In this document: positions 40,217 to 49,164 of the stretch, piece by piece | Numbering within the stretch: position 1 is the first letter of the stretch | Layout of the letters: every line of letters begins with the position of its first letter | Assembly (NCBI RefSeq): GCF_018129005.1 | Contig: NZ_JAAEDL010000016.1 | Coordinates: 1-64,000 of the forward strand | DNA: 64,000 nt | DNA from: Neoroseomonas eburnea | GTDB taxonomy: Bacteria > Pseudomonadota > Alphaproteobacteria > Acetobacterales > Acetobacteraceae | Direction: 5' to 3' | Notes under the pieces: generated by a model | What the model was told of the DNA's origin: nothing | Seen by the model: the letters and a program-made list of their open reading frames with translations, nothing else | The model's database searches: none | Made by a program: the position numbers and the translations under genes

Positions 40217-40223
40217 GCGCGTG

Positions 40224-41213
40224 ATGAACGGCGCCGCCGACCGGATGGAGACGCGCGCGACGCGCGTGCTCGGCATCCGCTACCCGATCGTGCAGGGCGG
40301 GCTCGCGCGCGTTGCGCGGGCGGAGCTGGCGGCGGCGGTCTCGGCGGCCGGCGGCCTCGGCCAGATCGCCATGGCCGGGCTGCACCAGCCCGAGCTGCTG
40401 CGCGCCGAGATCCGCAAGGCCAAGGCGCTGACCTCGGCGCCCTTCGCGGTGAACTTCCCGATCGGGCGGATCGACATCTCGGCGCTGGTGGATCTCTCGG
40501 TCGAGGAAGGCGTGCCGGTGCTCTCCTTCACCGCGGGCAATCCGCGGCCCTGGATCGACCGGCTGGCGGGCACCGGCACCCGCACCCTGGTGCTGGTGGC
40601 CGGCGCCGAGCAGGCGCGCAAGGCGGAACAGGCCGGCGCCGACGTGGTGGCGACGGTGGGCTACGAGGGCGGCGGCCATCTCGGCCGTTCGGACCTGACG
40701 ACGATGGTGGCGGTGCCGATGGTGGTCGATGCCGTCGGCATCCCGGTGCTGGCGAGCGGGGGCATCGTGGACGGGCGCGGCCTGGCCGCGGCGCTGGCGC
40801 TCGGCGCGGACGGGATCGAGCTCGGCACGCGCTTCGTCGCCACCCGCGAGGCGGCGGCGCATGAACGCTACAAGGCGGCGCTGCTGGCGGCGCAGCCCGA
40901 GGACACGCTGGTCATCAAGCAGAGCCTCGGCATGCCCGGCCGGGTGCTGGACAGCGCCTGGACCCGCCGCATCCAGGCGGCGGAGAAGGCGGGGGCGGAC
41001 CGCGACAGCGTGCTCGCCATGGTGGACTGGGCGGCGAATGAACGCGCCGCGGTCGGCGGCGCGCTCGACGAGGGGCTGGTCTGGGCCGGCCAGGCGGTGG
41101 GCCTGATCGACGACCTGCCCCCGGCGGGGGAGGTGGTGGCGCGCATCGTCGCCGGGGCGCGCGCGGCGGCGGGACGCGCGGCGGCGCTGGCGGGCGCGCA
41201 GGGGGAAGGATGA
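40224..41213 (+). CDS. NPD/nitronate monooxygenase-family flavoprotein
   Basis: A 329-residue FMN TIM-barrel protein: TRVLGIRYPIVQGGLARVARAELAAAVSAAGGLG, the GYEGGGHLGR loop with its histidine, and the FMN-phosphate site ASGGIVDGRGLAAALALGADGIELGTRF. Although the family is named for nitronate oxidation, members inside acyl-CoA clusters such as IpdC of steroid ring degradation act on CoA thioesters. That role is more likely here given the neighbours. A GTG one codon earlier (40221) is an alternative start. The next gene overlaps by 4 bp. Confidence 0.85.
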   Translation: MNGAADRMETRATRVLGIRYPIVQGGLARVARAELAAAVSAAGGLGQIAMAGLHQPELLRAEIRKAKALTSAPFAVNFPIGRIDISALVDLSVEEGVPVLSFTAGNPRPWIDRLAGTGTRTLVLVAGAEQARKAEQAGADVVATVGYEGGGHLGRSDLTTMVAVPMVVDAVGIPVLASGGIVDGRGLAAALALGADGIELGTRFVATREAAAHERYKAALLAAQPEDTLVIKQSLGMPGRVLDSAWTRRIQAAEKAGADRDSVLAMVDWAANERAAVGGALDEGLVWAGQAVGLIDDLPPAGEVVARIVAGARAAAGRAAALAGAQGEG

Positions 41214-42370
41214 TGGCGATGCAGGATCCGGGGCGCGATTTCGGCCTGACCGACGAACAGCGCATGATGCGCGACAGCGTGCAGGCGCTGCTCGCCCGCG
41301 TGCTGCCGCGCGAGCGCATCCGCACGCTCGACGAGGCCGGCGAGTTCCCCTTCGACGCCTATGAGGCGCTGGCGCGGGACGGCTGGCTCGGCCTGCCCTT
41401 CCCCACGGCGATCGGCGGCGCAGGCGGCTCGTTCAAGGACCTCGCGGTCTTCGTCGAGGCGGTCTCCTGGCACAGCGCGCAGATGGCCTCGGCCTGGCTG
41501 ACCACGGCGATCTATGGCGGGCGGCAGCTGCTCGGCGCGTCCGAGGCGCTGAAGGCGGAGATCATGCCGGGCCTGCTGCGCGGCGAGACCCGGCTCGCCT
41601 TCTGCCTGACCGAGCCGCATACCGGGTCGGACGCGGCGGCGATCCGCACCCGCGCGGTGCAGGACGGCGACGGCTTCGTCATCACCGGGCAGAAGATCTA
41701 CATCACCTGCGCCCATGTCGCGCACCACCTCGCGGTGGTGACCAAGACCGAGGCCGATGCCGGCCATCGCGGCATCACCGTGTTCCTGGTGGATGCGCGC
41801 AGCCCGGGGCTGACCATCCGGCCGCTGCGCGCACTCGGGCGGCGGATGATCCATGTGAACGAGGTGTTCTTCGACGATGTGCGCGTGCCCGCCGCGCGCA
41901 TGCTGGGCGGGCGCGGCCAGGGCTGGAGCAACCTGATGCGCGGGCTCAATGTCGAGCGGCTCTGCCTCGCCGCGGCGGCGAGCGGCAACTGCCAGCGCAT
42001 CATCGACGACGCCCGCGAATTCGCGCTGGACCGCACCGCCTTCGGCCGCCGGATCACCGAGTTCCAGGCGGTGGCGCACAAATTCGCCGACATGCGGATG
42101 ATGGTCGAGGCGGCGCGCGCGCTGACCTATCGCGCGGCGGACATGATGGATGCCGGGCTCGACCCGGTGAGCGAGACCACCATCGCCAAGGTCGTGGCGA
42201 CCGAGAACAACAGCCGCTGCGCCGACATGGGCATCCAGATCATGGGCGGGGCCGGCTACATGATGGACCACGACATGCAGATGTATTTCCGCGACGCCCG
42301 CGTGGGCACCATCGGCGGCGGCACCAGCGAGATCATGCGCGGGATCATCGCCCGCCGCATGGGGCTCTGA
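41210..42370 (+). CDS. Acyl-CoA dehydrogenase
   Basis: A 386-residue acyl-CoA dehydrogenase, the second in this operon. It has LTDEQRMMRDSVQALLAR, the flavin-contact LTEPHTGSDAAAIRTRA, KIYITCAHVAHH and the C-terminal GGAGYMMDHDMQMYFRDARVGTIGGGTSEI. The likely base is the glutamate in RGLNVERLCLAA. The start ATGATG overlaps the flavoprotein stop, so the two may be made in equal amounts. The best relatives are short-chain or branched-chain dehydrogenases; exact specificity is not visible. Confidence 0.9.
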   Translation: MMAMQDPGRDFGLTDEQRMMRDSVQALLARVLPRERIRTLDEAGEFPFDAYEALARDGWLGLPFPTAIGGAGGSFKDLAVFVEAVSWHSAQMASAWLTTAIYGGRQLLGASEALKAEIMPGLLRGETRLAFCLTEPHTGSDAAAIRTRAVQDGDGFVITGQKIYITCAHVAHHLAVVTKTEADAGHRGITVFLVDARSPGLTIRPLRALGRRMIHVNEVFFDDVRVPAARMLGGRGQGWSNLMRGLNVERLCLAAAASGNCQRIIDDAREFALDRTAFGRRITEFQAVAHKFADMRMMVEAARALTYRAADMMDAGLDPVSETTIAKVVATENNSRCADMGIQIMGGAGYMMDHDMQMYFRDARVGTIGGGTSEIMRGIIARRMGL

Positions 42371-42389
42371 GCGGCGGGAGGGCGCCGCC

Positions 42390-42893
42390 ATGCGGACCGC
42401 CGAAGGCGCGCTCGGGGCCGCCACCGCGGCGGTGCTGTGGATCGCCGGGGCGGCGCTGCTGCTGATGATGGTCAACGTCACGCTCGACGTGACGCTGAAA
42501 TACCTGTTCCGCTGGCCGGTGCCCGGCACGCTCGAGATGGTCTCCTACTACTTCATGGCGGCCGCGGTGTTCTTCCCCTTCGCCCATGTGCAGCGCAAGC
42601 GCCACCACATCGCGGTGACGCTGTTCACCGACGCGCTGCCGGCGCCCGCGCGGCGCGGGTTGGAGGCGGCGGCGCTGCTGCTCTCGGCCGTCTATCTCAT
42701 CGCCTTCGGCTGGGCCGGCGCCGAGGAGGCGTGGGAGATGACGCAGGTCGGCGAGGCCACCGGCGCGGTCGCCTTCGACGTGCTGATCTGGCCGACGCGC
42801 TGGGCGGTGCCGCTCGGCACCTGGTCGATGGCGGCGTGGATGCTGCTGCAGGCCGTGCGCGAGTTGGCGCCGCCCAGGGCGCCGGCGCCGTGA
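42390..42893 (+). CDS. dctQ: TRAP transporter small permease (DctQ)
   Basis: A 167-residue DctQ-type membrane protein with four hydrophobic segments (about residues 8-30, 48-68, 85-108 and 130-152) and the family feature VTLDVTLKYLFRWPVPGTLEMVSYYF. It needs the large permease DctM and receptor DctP to import organic acids with sodium. Those two genes lie 3.8 kb downstream at 46665 and 48023, beyond an antisense ligase gene and two receptors, an unusual split. The gene is last in the rightward operon and converges with the ligase. Confidence 0.87.
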   Translation: MRTAEGALGAATAAVLWIAGAALLLMMVNVTLDVTLKYLFRWPVPGTLEMVSYYFMAAAVFFPFAHVQRKRHHIAVTLFTDALPAPARRGLEAAALLLSAVYLIAFGWAGAEEAWEMTQVGEATGAVAFDVLIWPTRWAVPLGTWSMAAWMLLQAVRELAPPRAPAP

Positions 42894-42934
42894 GGCGCGC
42901 GCCGCCCGCCGCGCCCTGGGCGATGCGCGCCGGT

Positions 42935-44479
42935 TCAGGCGGGAGGCGGGCGCAGCAGCGCCTCCAGCTCGTGGCGGCGGATCTTGCCGGTGGTGCTGCG
43001 CGGCAGCGCGGCTTCCTCGATGAAGCGGATCTCCTTGGGCACCTTGTAGCCGGCTATGGCGGCGCGGCAGGCGGCGATCAGTTCGGCCTCGGTCAATGCC
43101 TCGTCGCGGCGGGCGACGAAGGCGACCGGCACTTCCCCCCAGCGGGCGTCGGGGCGGCGCACCACCACCGCCTCGCTCACCCGCGGGGAGGCGAGCAGCA
43201 CGCGCTCGATCTCGGCGGGGTATATGTTCTCGCCGCCCGACTTGATGAGGTATTTCACCCGGTCCACGAAATCGAGCGTGCCGTCGGGGTTGCGCCGCAT
43301 CACGTCGCCCATGTGGAACCAGCCGCCGCGGAAGTCGCGCGCATTGGTCTCGGGCGCGCGCCAGTAGCCGCTGAACAGGCTCGGGCCGCGGAAGGCGACC
43401 TCGCCGGGCTCGCCGTCGGGCACCTCGCGGTCCTCGGGGTCCACCAGGCGGATGCGGCAGTAGGAGCTCTGCACCTTCGACAGCCGCGCCGGCGTGGCGC
43501 CCACCCGGATGCGGCCGCGGCTGGCCGGGCCGGGGCCGGTCTCGGTCGAGCCGAAGGTGTTGCGGAACGGCGCCTGCAGCCGTTCGGTCAGTTCGGCGAT
43601 GGCGGCCGGCGCGATCAGGTCGGCCATGGCGCCGACCAGCCGGACCCCGCGCGGGCGCGCGCCGGTGCGGCGCAGCTCCTCGAGCAGCGGCTCGGCGGTG
43701 CCGGGCATGACCGAGAGCCAGCCGAGTGCCTCGTGCGCCAGCACCGCGACGAGGGCGGCCGGGTCGAAGCCGTCCTGGATGATGACCTTGCCGCCATGCA
43801 TCAGCGTCGCCAGCGCGCTGTCAGTCGCGCCCATGTGGAACATCGGCGACCAGGCGACGAAGGTCTCCTCGGGGAAGGCGCTCTGGTCGGCGCGGGCGAT
43901 GATGGCGCGCGCGACCATGGCGCGCTGGCTGATCAGCGCGCCCTTCGGCATGCCGGTGGTGCCGCTCGTGTAGAGGATGACGAGGCCGTCCTCCGGCTCG
44001 GCGCGGTCGGGCGGCGGCGCGGCGCTCTCGGCCGCCAGCGCCGCCTCGTAGCGTGGGCCGAAGACCAGGCTCGGCAGCGCGCCGCCGCCGGCCTCGGCGA
44101 GGCGCGCCTCGAAGCGTTCCGAGACAAGGCACAGGCACGGTTCGGCGAGGGCGAGGCAATAGGCCAGTTCCTCGCGCGACTGGCGCCAGTTCTGGCAGGC
44201 CACGATGGCGCCGAGCGAGGCGGCGGCGAGTTCGGCCTCGACGAATTCGTGCCGGTTCTCCGACAGCACGGCGATGCGCTCGCCGCGCCCGACGCCGCGC
44301 GCGGCGAGCGCGCGGGCGAGGCGGTTCACCCGTTCCTCCAGCGCGCCATAGGTCCAGCGCCGGCCATCCTGTTCGAGCGCGACGCGGTCGCGGTGCCGCG
44401 ACGCGCGGTCGCGGAACAGATCCGCGACGGTCAGCGCCGCGGCGCCAGGGATGCCGGCATCGGCGGGGCTTTCGGTCAT
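42935..44479 (-). CDS. AMP-forming acyl-CoA synthetase
   Basis: A 514-residue ANL-superfamily ligase on the minus strand. Motifs are complete: ILYTSGTTGMPKGA (168-181), FGSTETG, GGWFHMGDVMRRNPDGTLDFVDRVKYLIKSGGENI and STTGKIRRHE with the catalytic lysine. The ATG at 44479 follows GGAGG; an upstream extension of 39 codons lacks family sequence. It differs from the ligase at 23662 and probably activates another carboxylate or a pathway intermediate. It lies alone between the two halves of a TRAP transporter locus, which suggests later insertion. Confidence 0.9.
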   Translation of the reverse strand: MTESPADAGIPGAAALTVADLFRDRASRHRDRVALEQDGRRWTYGALEERVNRLARALAARGVGRGERIAVLSENRHEFVEAELAAASLGAIVACQNWRQSREELAYCLALAEPCLCLVSERFEARLAEAGGGALPSLVFGPRYEAALAAESAAPPPDRAEPEDGLVILYTSGTTGMPKGALISQRAMVARAIIARADQSAFPEETFVAWSPMFHMGATDSALATLMHGGKVIIQDGFDPAALVAVLAHEALGWLSVMPGTAEPLLEELRRTGARPRGVRLVGAMADLIAPAAIAELTERLQAPFRNTFGSTETGPGPASRGRIRVGATPARLSKVQSSYCRIRLVDPEDREVPDGEPGEVAFRGPSLFSGYWRAPETNARDFRGGWFHMGDVMRRNPDGTLDFVDRVKYLIKSGGENIYPAEIERVLLASPRVSEAVVVRRPDARWGEVPVAFVARRDEALTEAELIAACRAAIAGYKVPKEIRFIEEAALPRSTTGKIRRHELEALLRPPPA

Positions 44480-44571
44480 GGCGTCCTCCTGCTTCTTCGC
44501 GCGCAGGCTGCGGGCGGGGCGATGATGCGTCAACGGGGCGCGCGGCACGGGCGCGGATGGGAGGATCGGCG

Positions 44572-45543
44572 ATGAGGGGCATCGGCAGGCGGACATTCCT
44601 CGCGGCGGCGCTCGGCGCGCCGGCGGTCGCGCGCGCGCAGGACGCGGCCTGGCCGGCGCGGCCGGTCACGGTGGTGACGGGCTATGCCGCGGGTGGGCTG
44701 TCCGACGTCGTGGCGCGCGCGGTGGCGGAACGGATGGCAGCGGATCTCGGCCAGCCGGTGGTGGTGGAGAACCGCACCGGCGCCGCGGCCTCGATCGCCG
44801 CCGCCCATGTCGTGCGCGCACGGCCGGACGGCTACACGCTGCTGCTCGGCACCTCGACCCTCGCGATCAACCCGACCTTGCAGCCGTCATTGCCGCCGCA
44901 GGATCCGCTGCGCGAACTGGCGCCCGTCGCGCAGACCTACGACACGCCCTTCGTGTTGCTGGTGAATGCGGAACTGCCGGCGCGCGACCTGGCGGGCTTC
45001 CTCGCATACGCGCGCGCCCGGCCGGGCGAGGTGATGGTGGCGCATTCCGGCACCGGCTCCGTCAACCACCTGCTGACCGAGATGGTGCAGCGCGCCGCCG
45101 GCCTGCGATTCGGCCAGGTGCCCTATCGCGGCGCGCCGCCCGCGCTGCTCGACCTGAAGGCGGGCCGGGTGCAGGCGACCTTCGCCACCCTCTCCGATGC
45201 CCAGCCGCAGCTGGAGGATGGCCGGCTGCGGCTGCTCGCGGTCTCCTCGCGCGAGCGGATCGCCGCGATCCCCGCCGTCCCGACAGTGCAGGAGACGCTG
45301 CCTGGCGTGCATGCCGCCTTCTGGCAGGCCATGTTCGCGCCGGCGGGGACGCCGGCGCCGGTGATCGCACGCCTGGCCGCCTCGCTGCGCGCCGCCACCG
45401 GCGCGCCGGAGTTCCGCGCGCTCTGGGGGCCGCGCGGCGTGGTCATCGCGAGCGGCGGGCCGGAGGAGTTGCGCAGGATGCTGGCCTCCGAGATCGAATC
45501 CTGGGGGCGCCTGATCCGCGAGGCAGGGATCAGGGCGGATTAG
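44572..45543 (+). CDS. TTT-type (Bug) periplasmic receptor
   Basis: A 323-residue tripartite tricarboxylate receptor with a Tat-like signal (RRTFLAAALGAPAVARAQ) and the family start WPARPVTVVTGYAAGGLSDVVARAVAE. VVVENRTGAAASIAAAHVVRARPDGYTLLLG is a standard ligand-loop region. No TctA/TctB membrane genes are nearby, as is common for these orphan receptors. It is the first of two tandem copies of identical length; the second follows at 45643. It may bind a dicarboxylate or a carboxylic acid substrate of the cluster. Confidence 0.9.
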   Translation: MRGIGRRTFLAAALGAPAVARAQDAAWPARPVTVVTGYAAGGLSDVVARAVAERMAADLGQPVVVENRTGAAASIAAAHVVRARPDGYTLLLGTSTLAINPTLQPSLPPQDPLRELAPVAQTYDTPFVLLVNAELPARDLAGFLAYARARPGEVMVAHSGTGSVNHLLTEMVQRAAGLRFGQVPYRGAPPALLDLKAGRVQATFATLSDAQPQLEDGRLRLLAVSSRERIAAIPAVPTVQETLPGVHAAFWQAMFAPAGTPAPVIARLAASLRAATGAPEFRALWGPRGVVIASGGPEELRRMLASEIESWGRLIREAGIRAD

Positions 45544-45642
45544 CGGCCGGGGTTGCGCCGCCGGCACCGGCCCGGGGCGCGGCAACGGAGGTTCGTCGCC
45601 GGCGTGCGGGCACCGGGCGGCATGGTCACAGGGAGGAACGAA

Positions 45643-46614
45643 ATGAACGGTTTGCAGCGGCGGACATTCCTCGCGGCGGCGCTCGGCGCGCCGCTGGGCG
45701 CGCGCGCGCAGGAGGCCGCCTGGCCGGCGCGGCCGGTCACGCTCGTCACCGGCTATCCGGCCGGGGCGCTGACCGACGCGGCGACGCGCGCGGCGGCCGA
45801 GCGGATCGCGCGCGAGCTCGGCCAGCCGGTGGTGGTGGAGAACCGCACCGGCGCGGCGGCCGCCATCGCCGCCGCCCATGTCGTGCGCGCGCGCCCCGAC
45901 GGCTACACGCTGCTGATGGGCGCGGCGAGCCTCGCCATCGCGCCCGCGCTGCAGCCGCAGCTGGTGCCGCAGGACCCGCTGCGCGAACTGGCGCCGATCG
46001 CGCATTTCTACGACACGCCCTTCATCCTGGTGGTCCACCCGGACGTGCCGGCCGCCGACTTCGCCGGTTTGCTCGACCTCGCGCGGCGCACGCCCGGCGG
46101 GCTGACCTTCGGCAGCTCGGGCATCGGCGCGGTGAACCACCTGATGATCGAGATGATCCACCGCGCCTCCGGCGCGCCCTTCGTGCATGTGCCCTATCGC
46201 GGCGCGGCGCCGGCGCTGGTGGATCTGACGGCGGGGCGGCTGCCCGCCTTCCTTGCCACGGTGTCGGACGCGGCGCCGCTGCTGGCCGACCGCCGCGTGC
46301 GCGCCATCGCCGTCACCGCGCGCGGGCGGATCGCGCTGATGCCCGACCTGCCGGCGATGCAGGAGACGCTGCCCGGCGTGCAGGCGAGTTTCTGGCAGGC
46401 GCTCTTCGCCCCGGCGGGCACGCCGCAGCCGATCGTCGCGCGCCTCGCCGCGGCAATGCGCGCCGCCACCGCCGATCCCGCCTTCCGCGCCCAGTGGGAA
46501 GCGCGCGGGCTGGTGATGGGCCAGGGCGGGCCGGAGGAGCTGCGCGCGCTGCTCGCCGCCGACCTCGCGACCTGGCGAGCGCTGATCCGCGAAGCCGGGA
46601 TCAGGGTGGAGTAG
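45643..46614 (+). CDS. TTT-type (Bug) periplasmic receptor, tandem paralogue
   Basis: A 323-residue receptor, the same length as the gene before it and clearly a duplicate: the signal RRTFLAAALGAPLGARAQ, WPARPVTLVTGYPAGALTD, the block around QPVVVENRTGAAAAIAAAH and the ending LIREAGIRVE recur. Divergence is concentrated in mid-protein segments (for example PFILVVHPDVPAADF), where ligand contacts are expected. GGGAGG precedes the ATG. It is followed by the TRAP large permease gene. Confidence 0.9.
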   Translation: MNGLQRRTFLAAALGAPLGARAQEAAWPARPVTLVTGYPAGALTDAATRAAAERIARELGQPVVVENRTGAAAAIAAAHVVRARPDGYTLLMGAASLAIAPALQPQLVPQDPLRELAPIAHFYDTPFILVVHPDVPAADFAGLLDLARRTPGGLTFGSSGIGAVNHLMIEMIHRASGAPFVHVPYRGAAPALVDLTAGRLPAFLATVSDAAPLLADRRVRAIAVTARGRIALMPDLPAMQETLPGVQASFWQALFAPAGTPQPIVARLAAAMRAATADPAFRAQWEARGLVMGQGGPEELRALLAADLATWRALIREAGIRVE

Positions 46615-46664
46615 ATGCCGCAGCGCCGCCCGCTTCCCCACCGCCCCCGGCCCGTAGCCGCCGC

Positions 46665-47975
46665 ATGACCCCGTTGCAGATCGGCTTCACCGGGCTTGGC
46701 GCCGTCTTCGTGCTGATCGCGCTGCGGGTGCCGATCGGCGTCGCCCTCGGCGGCGTCTCGGTTGTCGGCATCGCGCTGCTGCGGAGCCCGCAGGCAGCAC
46801 TCGGCGCGCTCGGCGCGCTGCCCTTCGAATTCGCCGCGCATTGGTCGCTTTCGGCGGTGCCGATGTTCCTGCTGATGGGGGCGGTCGCATACCACACCGG
46901 CATGACCGGCAGCCTGTTCCGCGCCGCGCGGCTGTGGCTGGGCTTCCTGCCGGGCGGGCTCGCGGTCGCCACCAATTTCGCCGCCGCCGGCTTCGCCGCC
47001 GCCTCGGGCTCCTCGATGGCGACGGCGGCGGCGATGGGCCGCCTCGCCATCCCGGAGATGCTGCGCGCGCGCTACGAGCCCGGCCTCGCCACCGCCGTGG
47101 TGGCGGCAAGCGGTACCCTCGGCTCGCTCATCCCGCCGAGCATCCTGATGGTGCTCTACGGCATCTTCGCCGAGCAGCCGATCGGCCGGCTGCTGATCGC
47201 GGGCATCCTGCCAGGGCTGCTGACGGCGGCGGTCTATGCGGCGATGATCATCCTGCGCTGCTGGCTGAACCCGGCGCTGGCGCCGCGCGCGGAGGAGCCG
47301 GCCGGCTGGGCCGAGCGGCTGGCCGCGCTGCGCCAGGTCTGGCCGATCCCGGTGCTGGTGCTGGCGGTGATCGGCAGCCTCTATGGCGGCGTCGCCACGC
47401 CGACCGAGGCGGCGGCGGTCGGCGCGCTCGCCGCCTGCGGCATCGCCGCGCTGCAGGGCCGGATGTCGCGCGCGGCGATGGGCGCGGCGGTGATGGAGGC
47501 GCTGGAGGGGACCGCCTCGATCTTCTTCATCGCCATCGGCGCGGTGCTGCTGTCGCGCTTCCTGGCGCTGTCGGGGATGCCGGGCTTCCTCGCCGGACTG
47601 ATGGGAAGCTGGGCGGTGGATCCGCTGCTGGTGGTGATCGGCGCCTCGCTGATCTACCTGTTTCTCGGCTGCTTCCTCGATCCGCTCGGGCTGATGCTGC
47701 TGACGCTGCCGGTGCTGCTGCCGATGTTCCAGGCGCTCAACCTCGACCTGGTGTGGATCGGCGTGCTGGTCATCAAGTATCTCGAGATCGGCCTGCTGAC
47801 GCCGCCGGTGGGGATGAACGCCTATGTCGTCAGCGGCATCGTCGGCAAGGAGGTGCCGCTGCCGACGATCTTTCGCGGCCTGCTCTGGTTCCTGGCGGCG
47901 GAGGCGGTGATCGTGGCGCTGCTGATCGCCTATCCGCAGATTTCGCTCTGGCTGCCCGACATGATGGGGCGGTGA
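46665..47975 (+). CDS. dctM: TRAP transporter large permease (DctM)
   Basis: A 436-residue DctM-type sodium/organic acid symporter subunit with about 12 hydrophobic segments. Typical stretches are VPMFLLMGAVAYHTGM, the re-entrant loop AASGSSMATAAAMGRLAIPEM, GTLGSLIPPSILMVLYGI, YGGVATPTEAAAVGA and LEIGLLTPPVGMNAYVV. It should pair with the DctQ protein encoded at 42390 and the receptor encoded immediately downstream. The start at 46665 lacks a strong ribosome binding site, and 50 bases separate it from the TTT receptor gene. Confidence 0.9.
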   Translation: MTPLQIGFTGLGAVFVLIALRVPIGVALGGVSVVGIALLRSPQAALGALGALPFEFAAHWSLSAVPMFLLMGAVAYHTGMTGSLFRAARLWLGFLPGGLAVATNFAAAGFAAASGSSMATAAAMGRLAIPEMLRARYEPGLATAVVAASGTLGSLIPPSILMVLYGIFAEQPIGRLLIAGILPGLLTAAVYAAMIILRCWLNPALAPRAEEPAGWAERLAALRQVWPIPVLVLAVIGSLYGGVATPTEAAAVGALAACGIAALQGRMSRAAMGAAVMEALEGTASIFFIAIGAVLLSRFLALSGMPGFLAGLMGSWAVDPLLVVIGASLIYLFLGCFLDPLGLMLLTLPVLLPMFQALNLDLVWIGVLVIKYLEIGLLTPPVGMNAYVVSGIVGKEVPLPTIFRGLLWFLAAEAVIVALLIAYPQISLWLPDMMGR

Positions 47976-48022
47976 GGCCGCCCCGCGCGAGACCGACCAT
48001 CAACCACACGGGAGGAACCGAG

Positions 48023-49150
48023 ATGACGAGCCGATCGAGACTGACAACCCTGCTGGCCGGCGCCGCGCTGGCGCTGGGCAGCCTGCTGCCGGCCGGCGCA
48101 TCGGCGCAGCAGCGGGCGCTGACCTATTCCAGCTACCTGCCGCCCAGCCACGGCAGCAACCGCGACGGGCTGATCCCGCTGTTCCAGGAGGCGGAACGCG
48201 CGACCGGCGGGTCGCTGCGGATCCAGCTGCACACGGGCGGCTCGCTGGTCGCCGGGCCGGCGACGCTCTCGGCCATCCGCACCGGGCTCGTCGATGGCGG
48301 CTTCGTCGTCTCGCTCTACCACCCGAACCAGATCCCGCTGAACACGGCGATGAGCGACCTCGCGCTGCTCGCCGCCGATCCTCTGGCGACGATGGGCGCG
48401 ATCAACGAGACGGTGCTGCTGAACTGCCCCGACTGCCTCGCCGAGTACCGCCGCAACAACACGGTCTATATCGGCGCCTACTCGACAACGCCATACCGCG
48501 TCATGTGCCGCCAGCCGGTTCGCAGCATGGACGACCTGCGCGGGTTGCGGATGCGCGCGGCCGGCAATGTCTATGGCCGCTGGGCGCAGCGCATGGGCGG
48601 CGTCGGCGTCAACATCCCCAACGCCGAGGCCTATGAGGCGCTCGAGCGCGGCCAGCTCGACTGCGTCATCGGCTCAGTGGCCTGGCTCGAGACGCTGTCG
48701 CTGTGGGATGTGGCGAAGAACGTCGTGGACCTGCCGATGGGGGCGTATTTCGGCGGCGCGCTGATCGCCTTCAACCGCGACAGCTGGAACGGCATCCGCG
48801 CCGAGGACCGCGCCGCCTTCCTGCGCCTGGTCCCGCGCGCCCTGGCGCAGGTCGCGGTCGGCTACGTCCGCGACGACGAGACGGTGGAGCGCCGCGCGCG
48901 CGAGCGCGGCGTGACCACCTTCCCGCCCGATCCGGCGCTGGCCCGGCTGCTCGAGGACTACAACCGTGACGAGGTCCGCAACGCCATCGCCGTGGCGCGC
49001 CAGCGCGGCGCCCGCAACCCGGAGCCGGTGATCGAGGCCTTCCTTGCCAATCTGCGGAAATGGCGCGAGATCGTGCAGCGCACCGGCGTGGACGTGGACC
49101 GCTTCGAGCAGGCGCTGCGGACGGAGATCTACGACCGGGCCAGGTTCTGA
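48023..49150 (+). CDS. dctP: TRAP transporter periplasmic receptor (DctP)
   Basis: A 375-residue TRAP receptor. A Sec signal ([23 protein letters not shown]) precedes [22 protein letters not shown]. The ligand-clamping region [44 protein letters not shown] contains the arginine that usually binds the substrate carboxylate. It should deliver a carboxylic acid to DctQM. The ribosome binding site GGAGG is clear. A CoA transferase follows 14 bases later, which links uptake to CoA activation. Confidence 0.9.
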   Translation: MTSRSRLTTLLAGAALALGSLLPAGASAQQRALTYSSYLPPSHGSNRDGLIPLFQEAERATGGSLRIQLHTGGSLVAGPATLSAIRTGLVDGGFVVSLYHPNQIPLNTAMSDLALLAADPLATMGAINETVLLNCPDCLAEYRRNNTVYIGAYSTTPYRVMCRQPVRSMDDLRGLRMRAAGNVYGRWAQRMGGVGVNIPNAEAYEALERGQLDCVIGSVAWLETLSLWDVAKNVVDLPMGAYFGGALIAFNRDSWNGIRAEDRAAFLRLVPRALAQVAVGYVRDDETVERRARERGVTTFPPDPALARLLEDYNRDEVRNAIAVARQRGARNPEPVIEAFLANLRKWREIVQRTGVDVDRFEQALRTEIYDRARF

Positions 49151-49164
49151 GGAGGAGGAACGCC

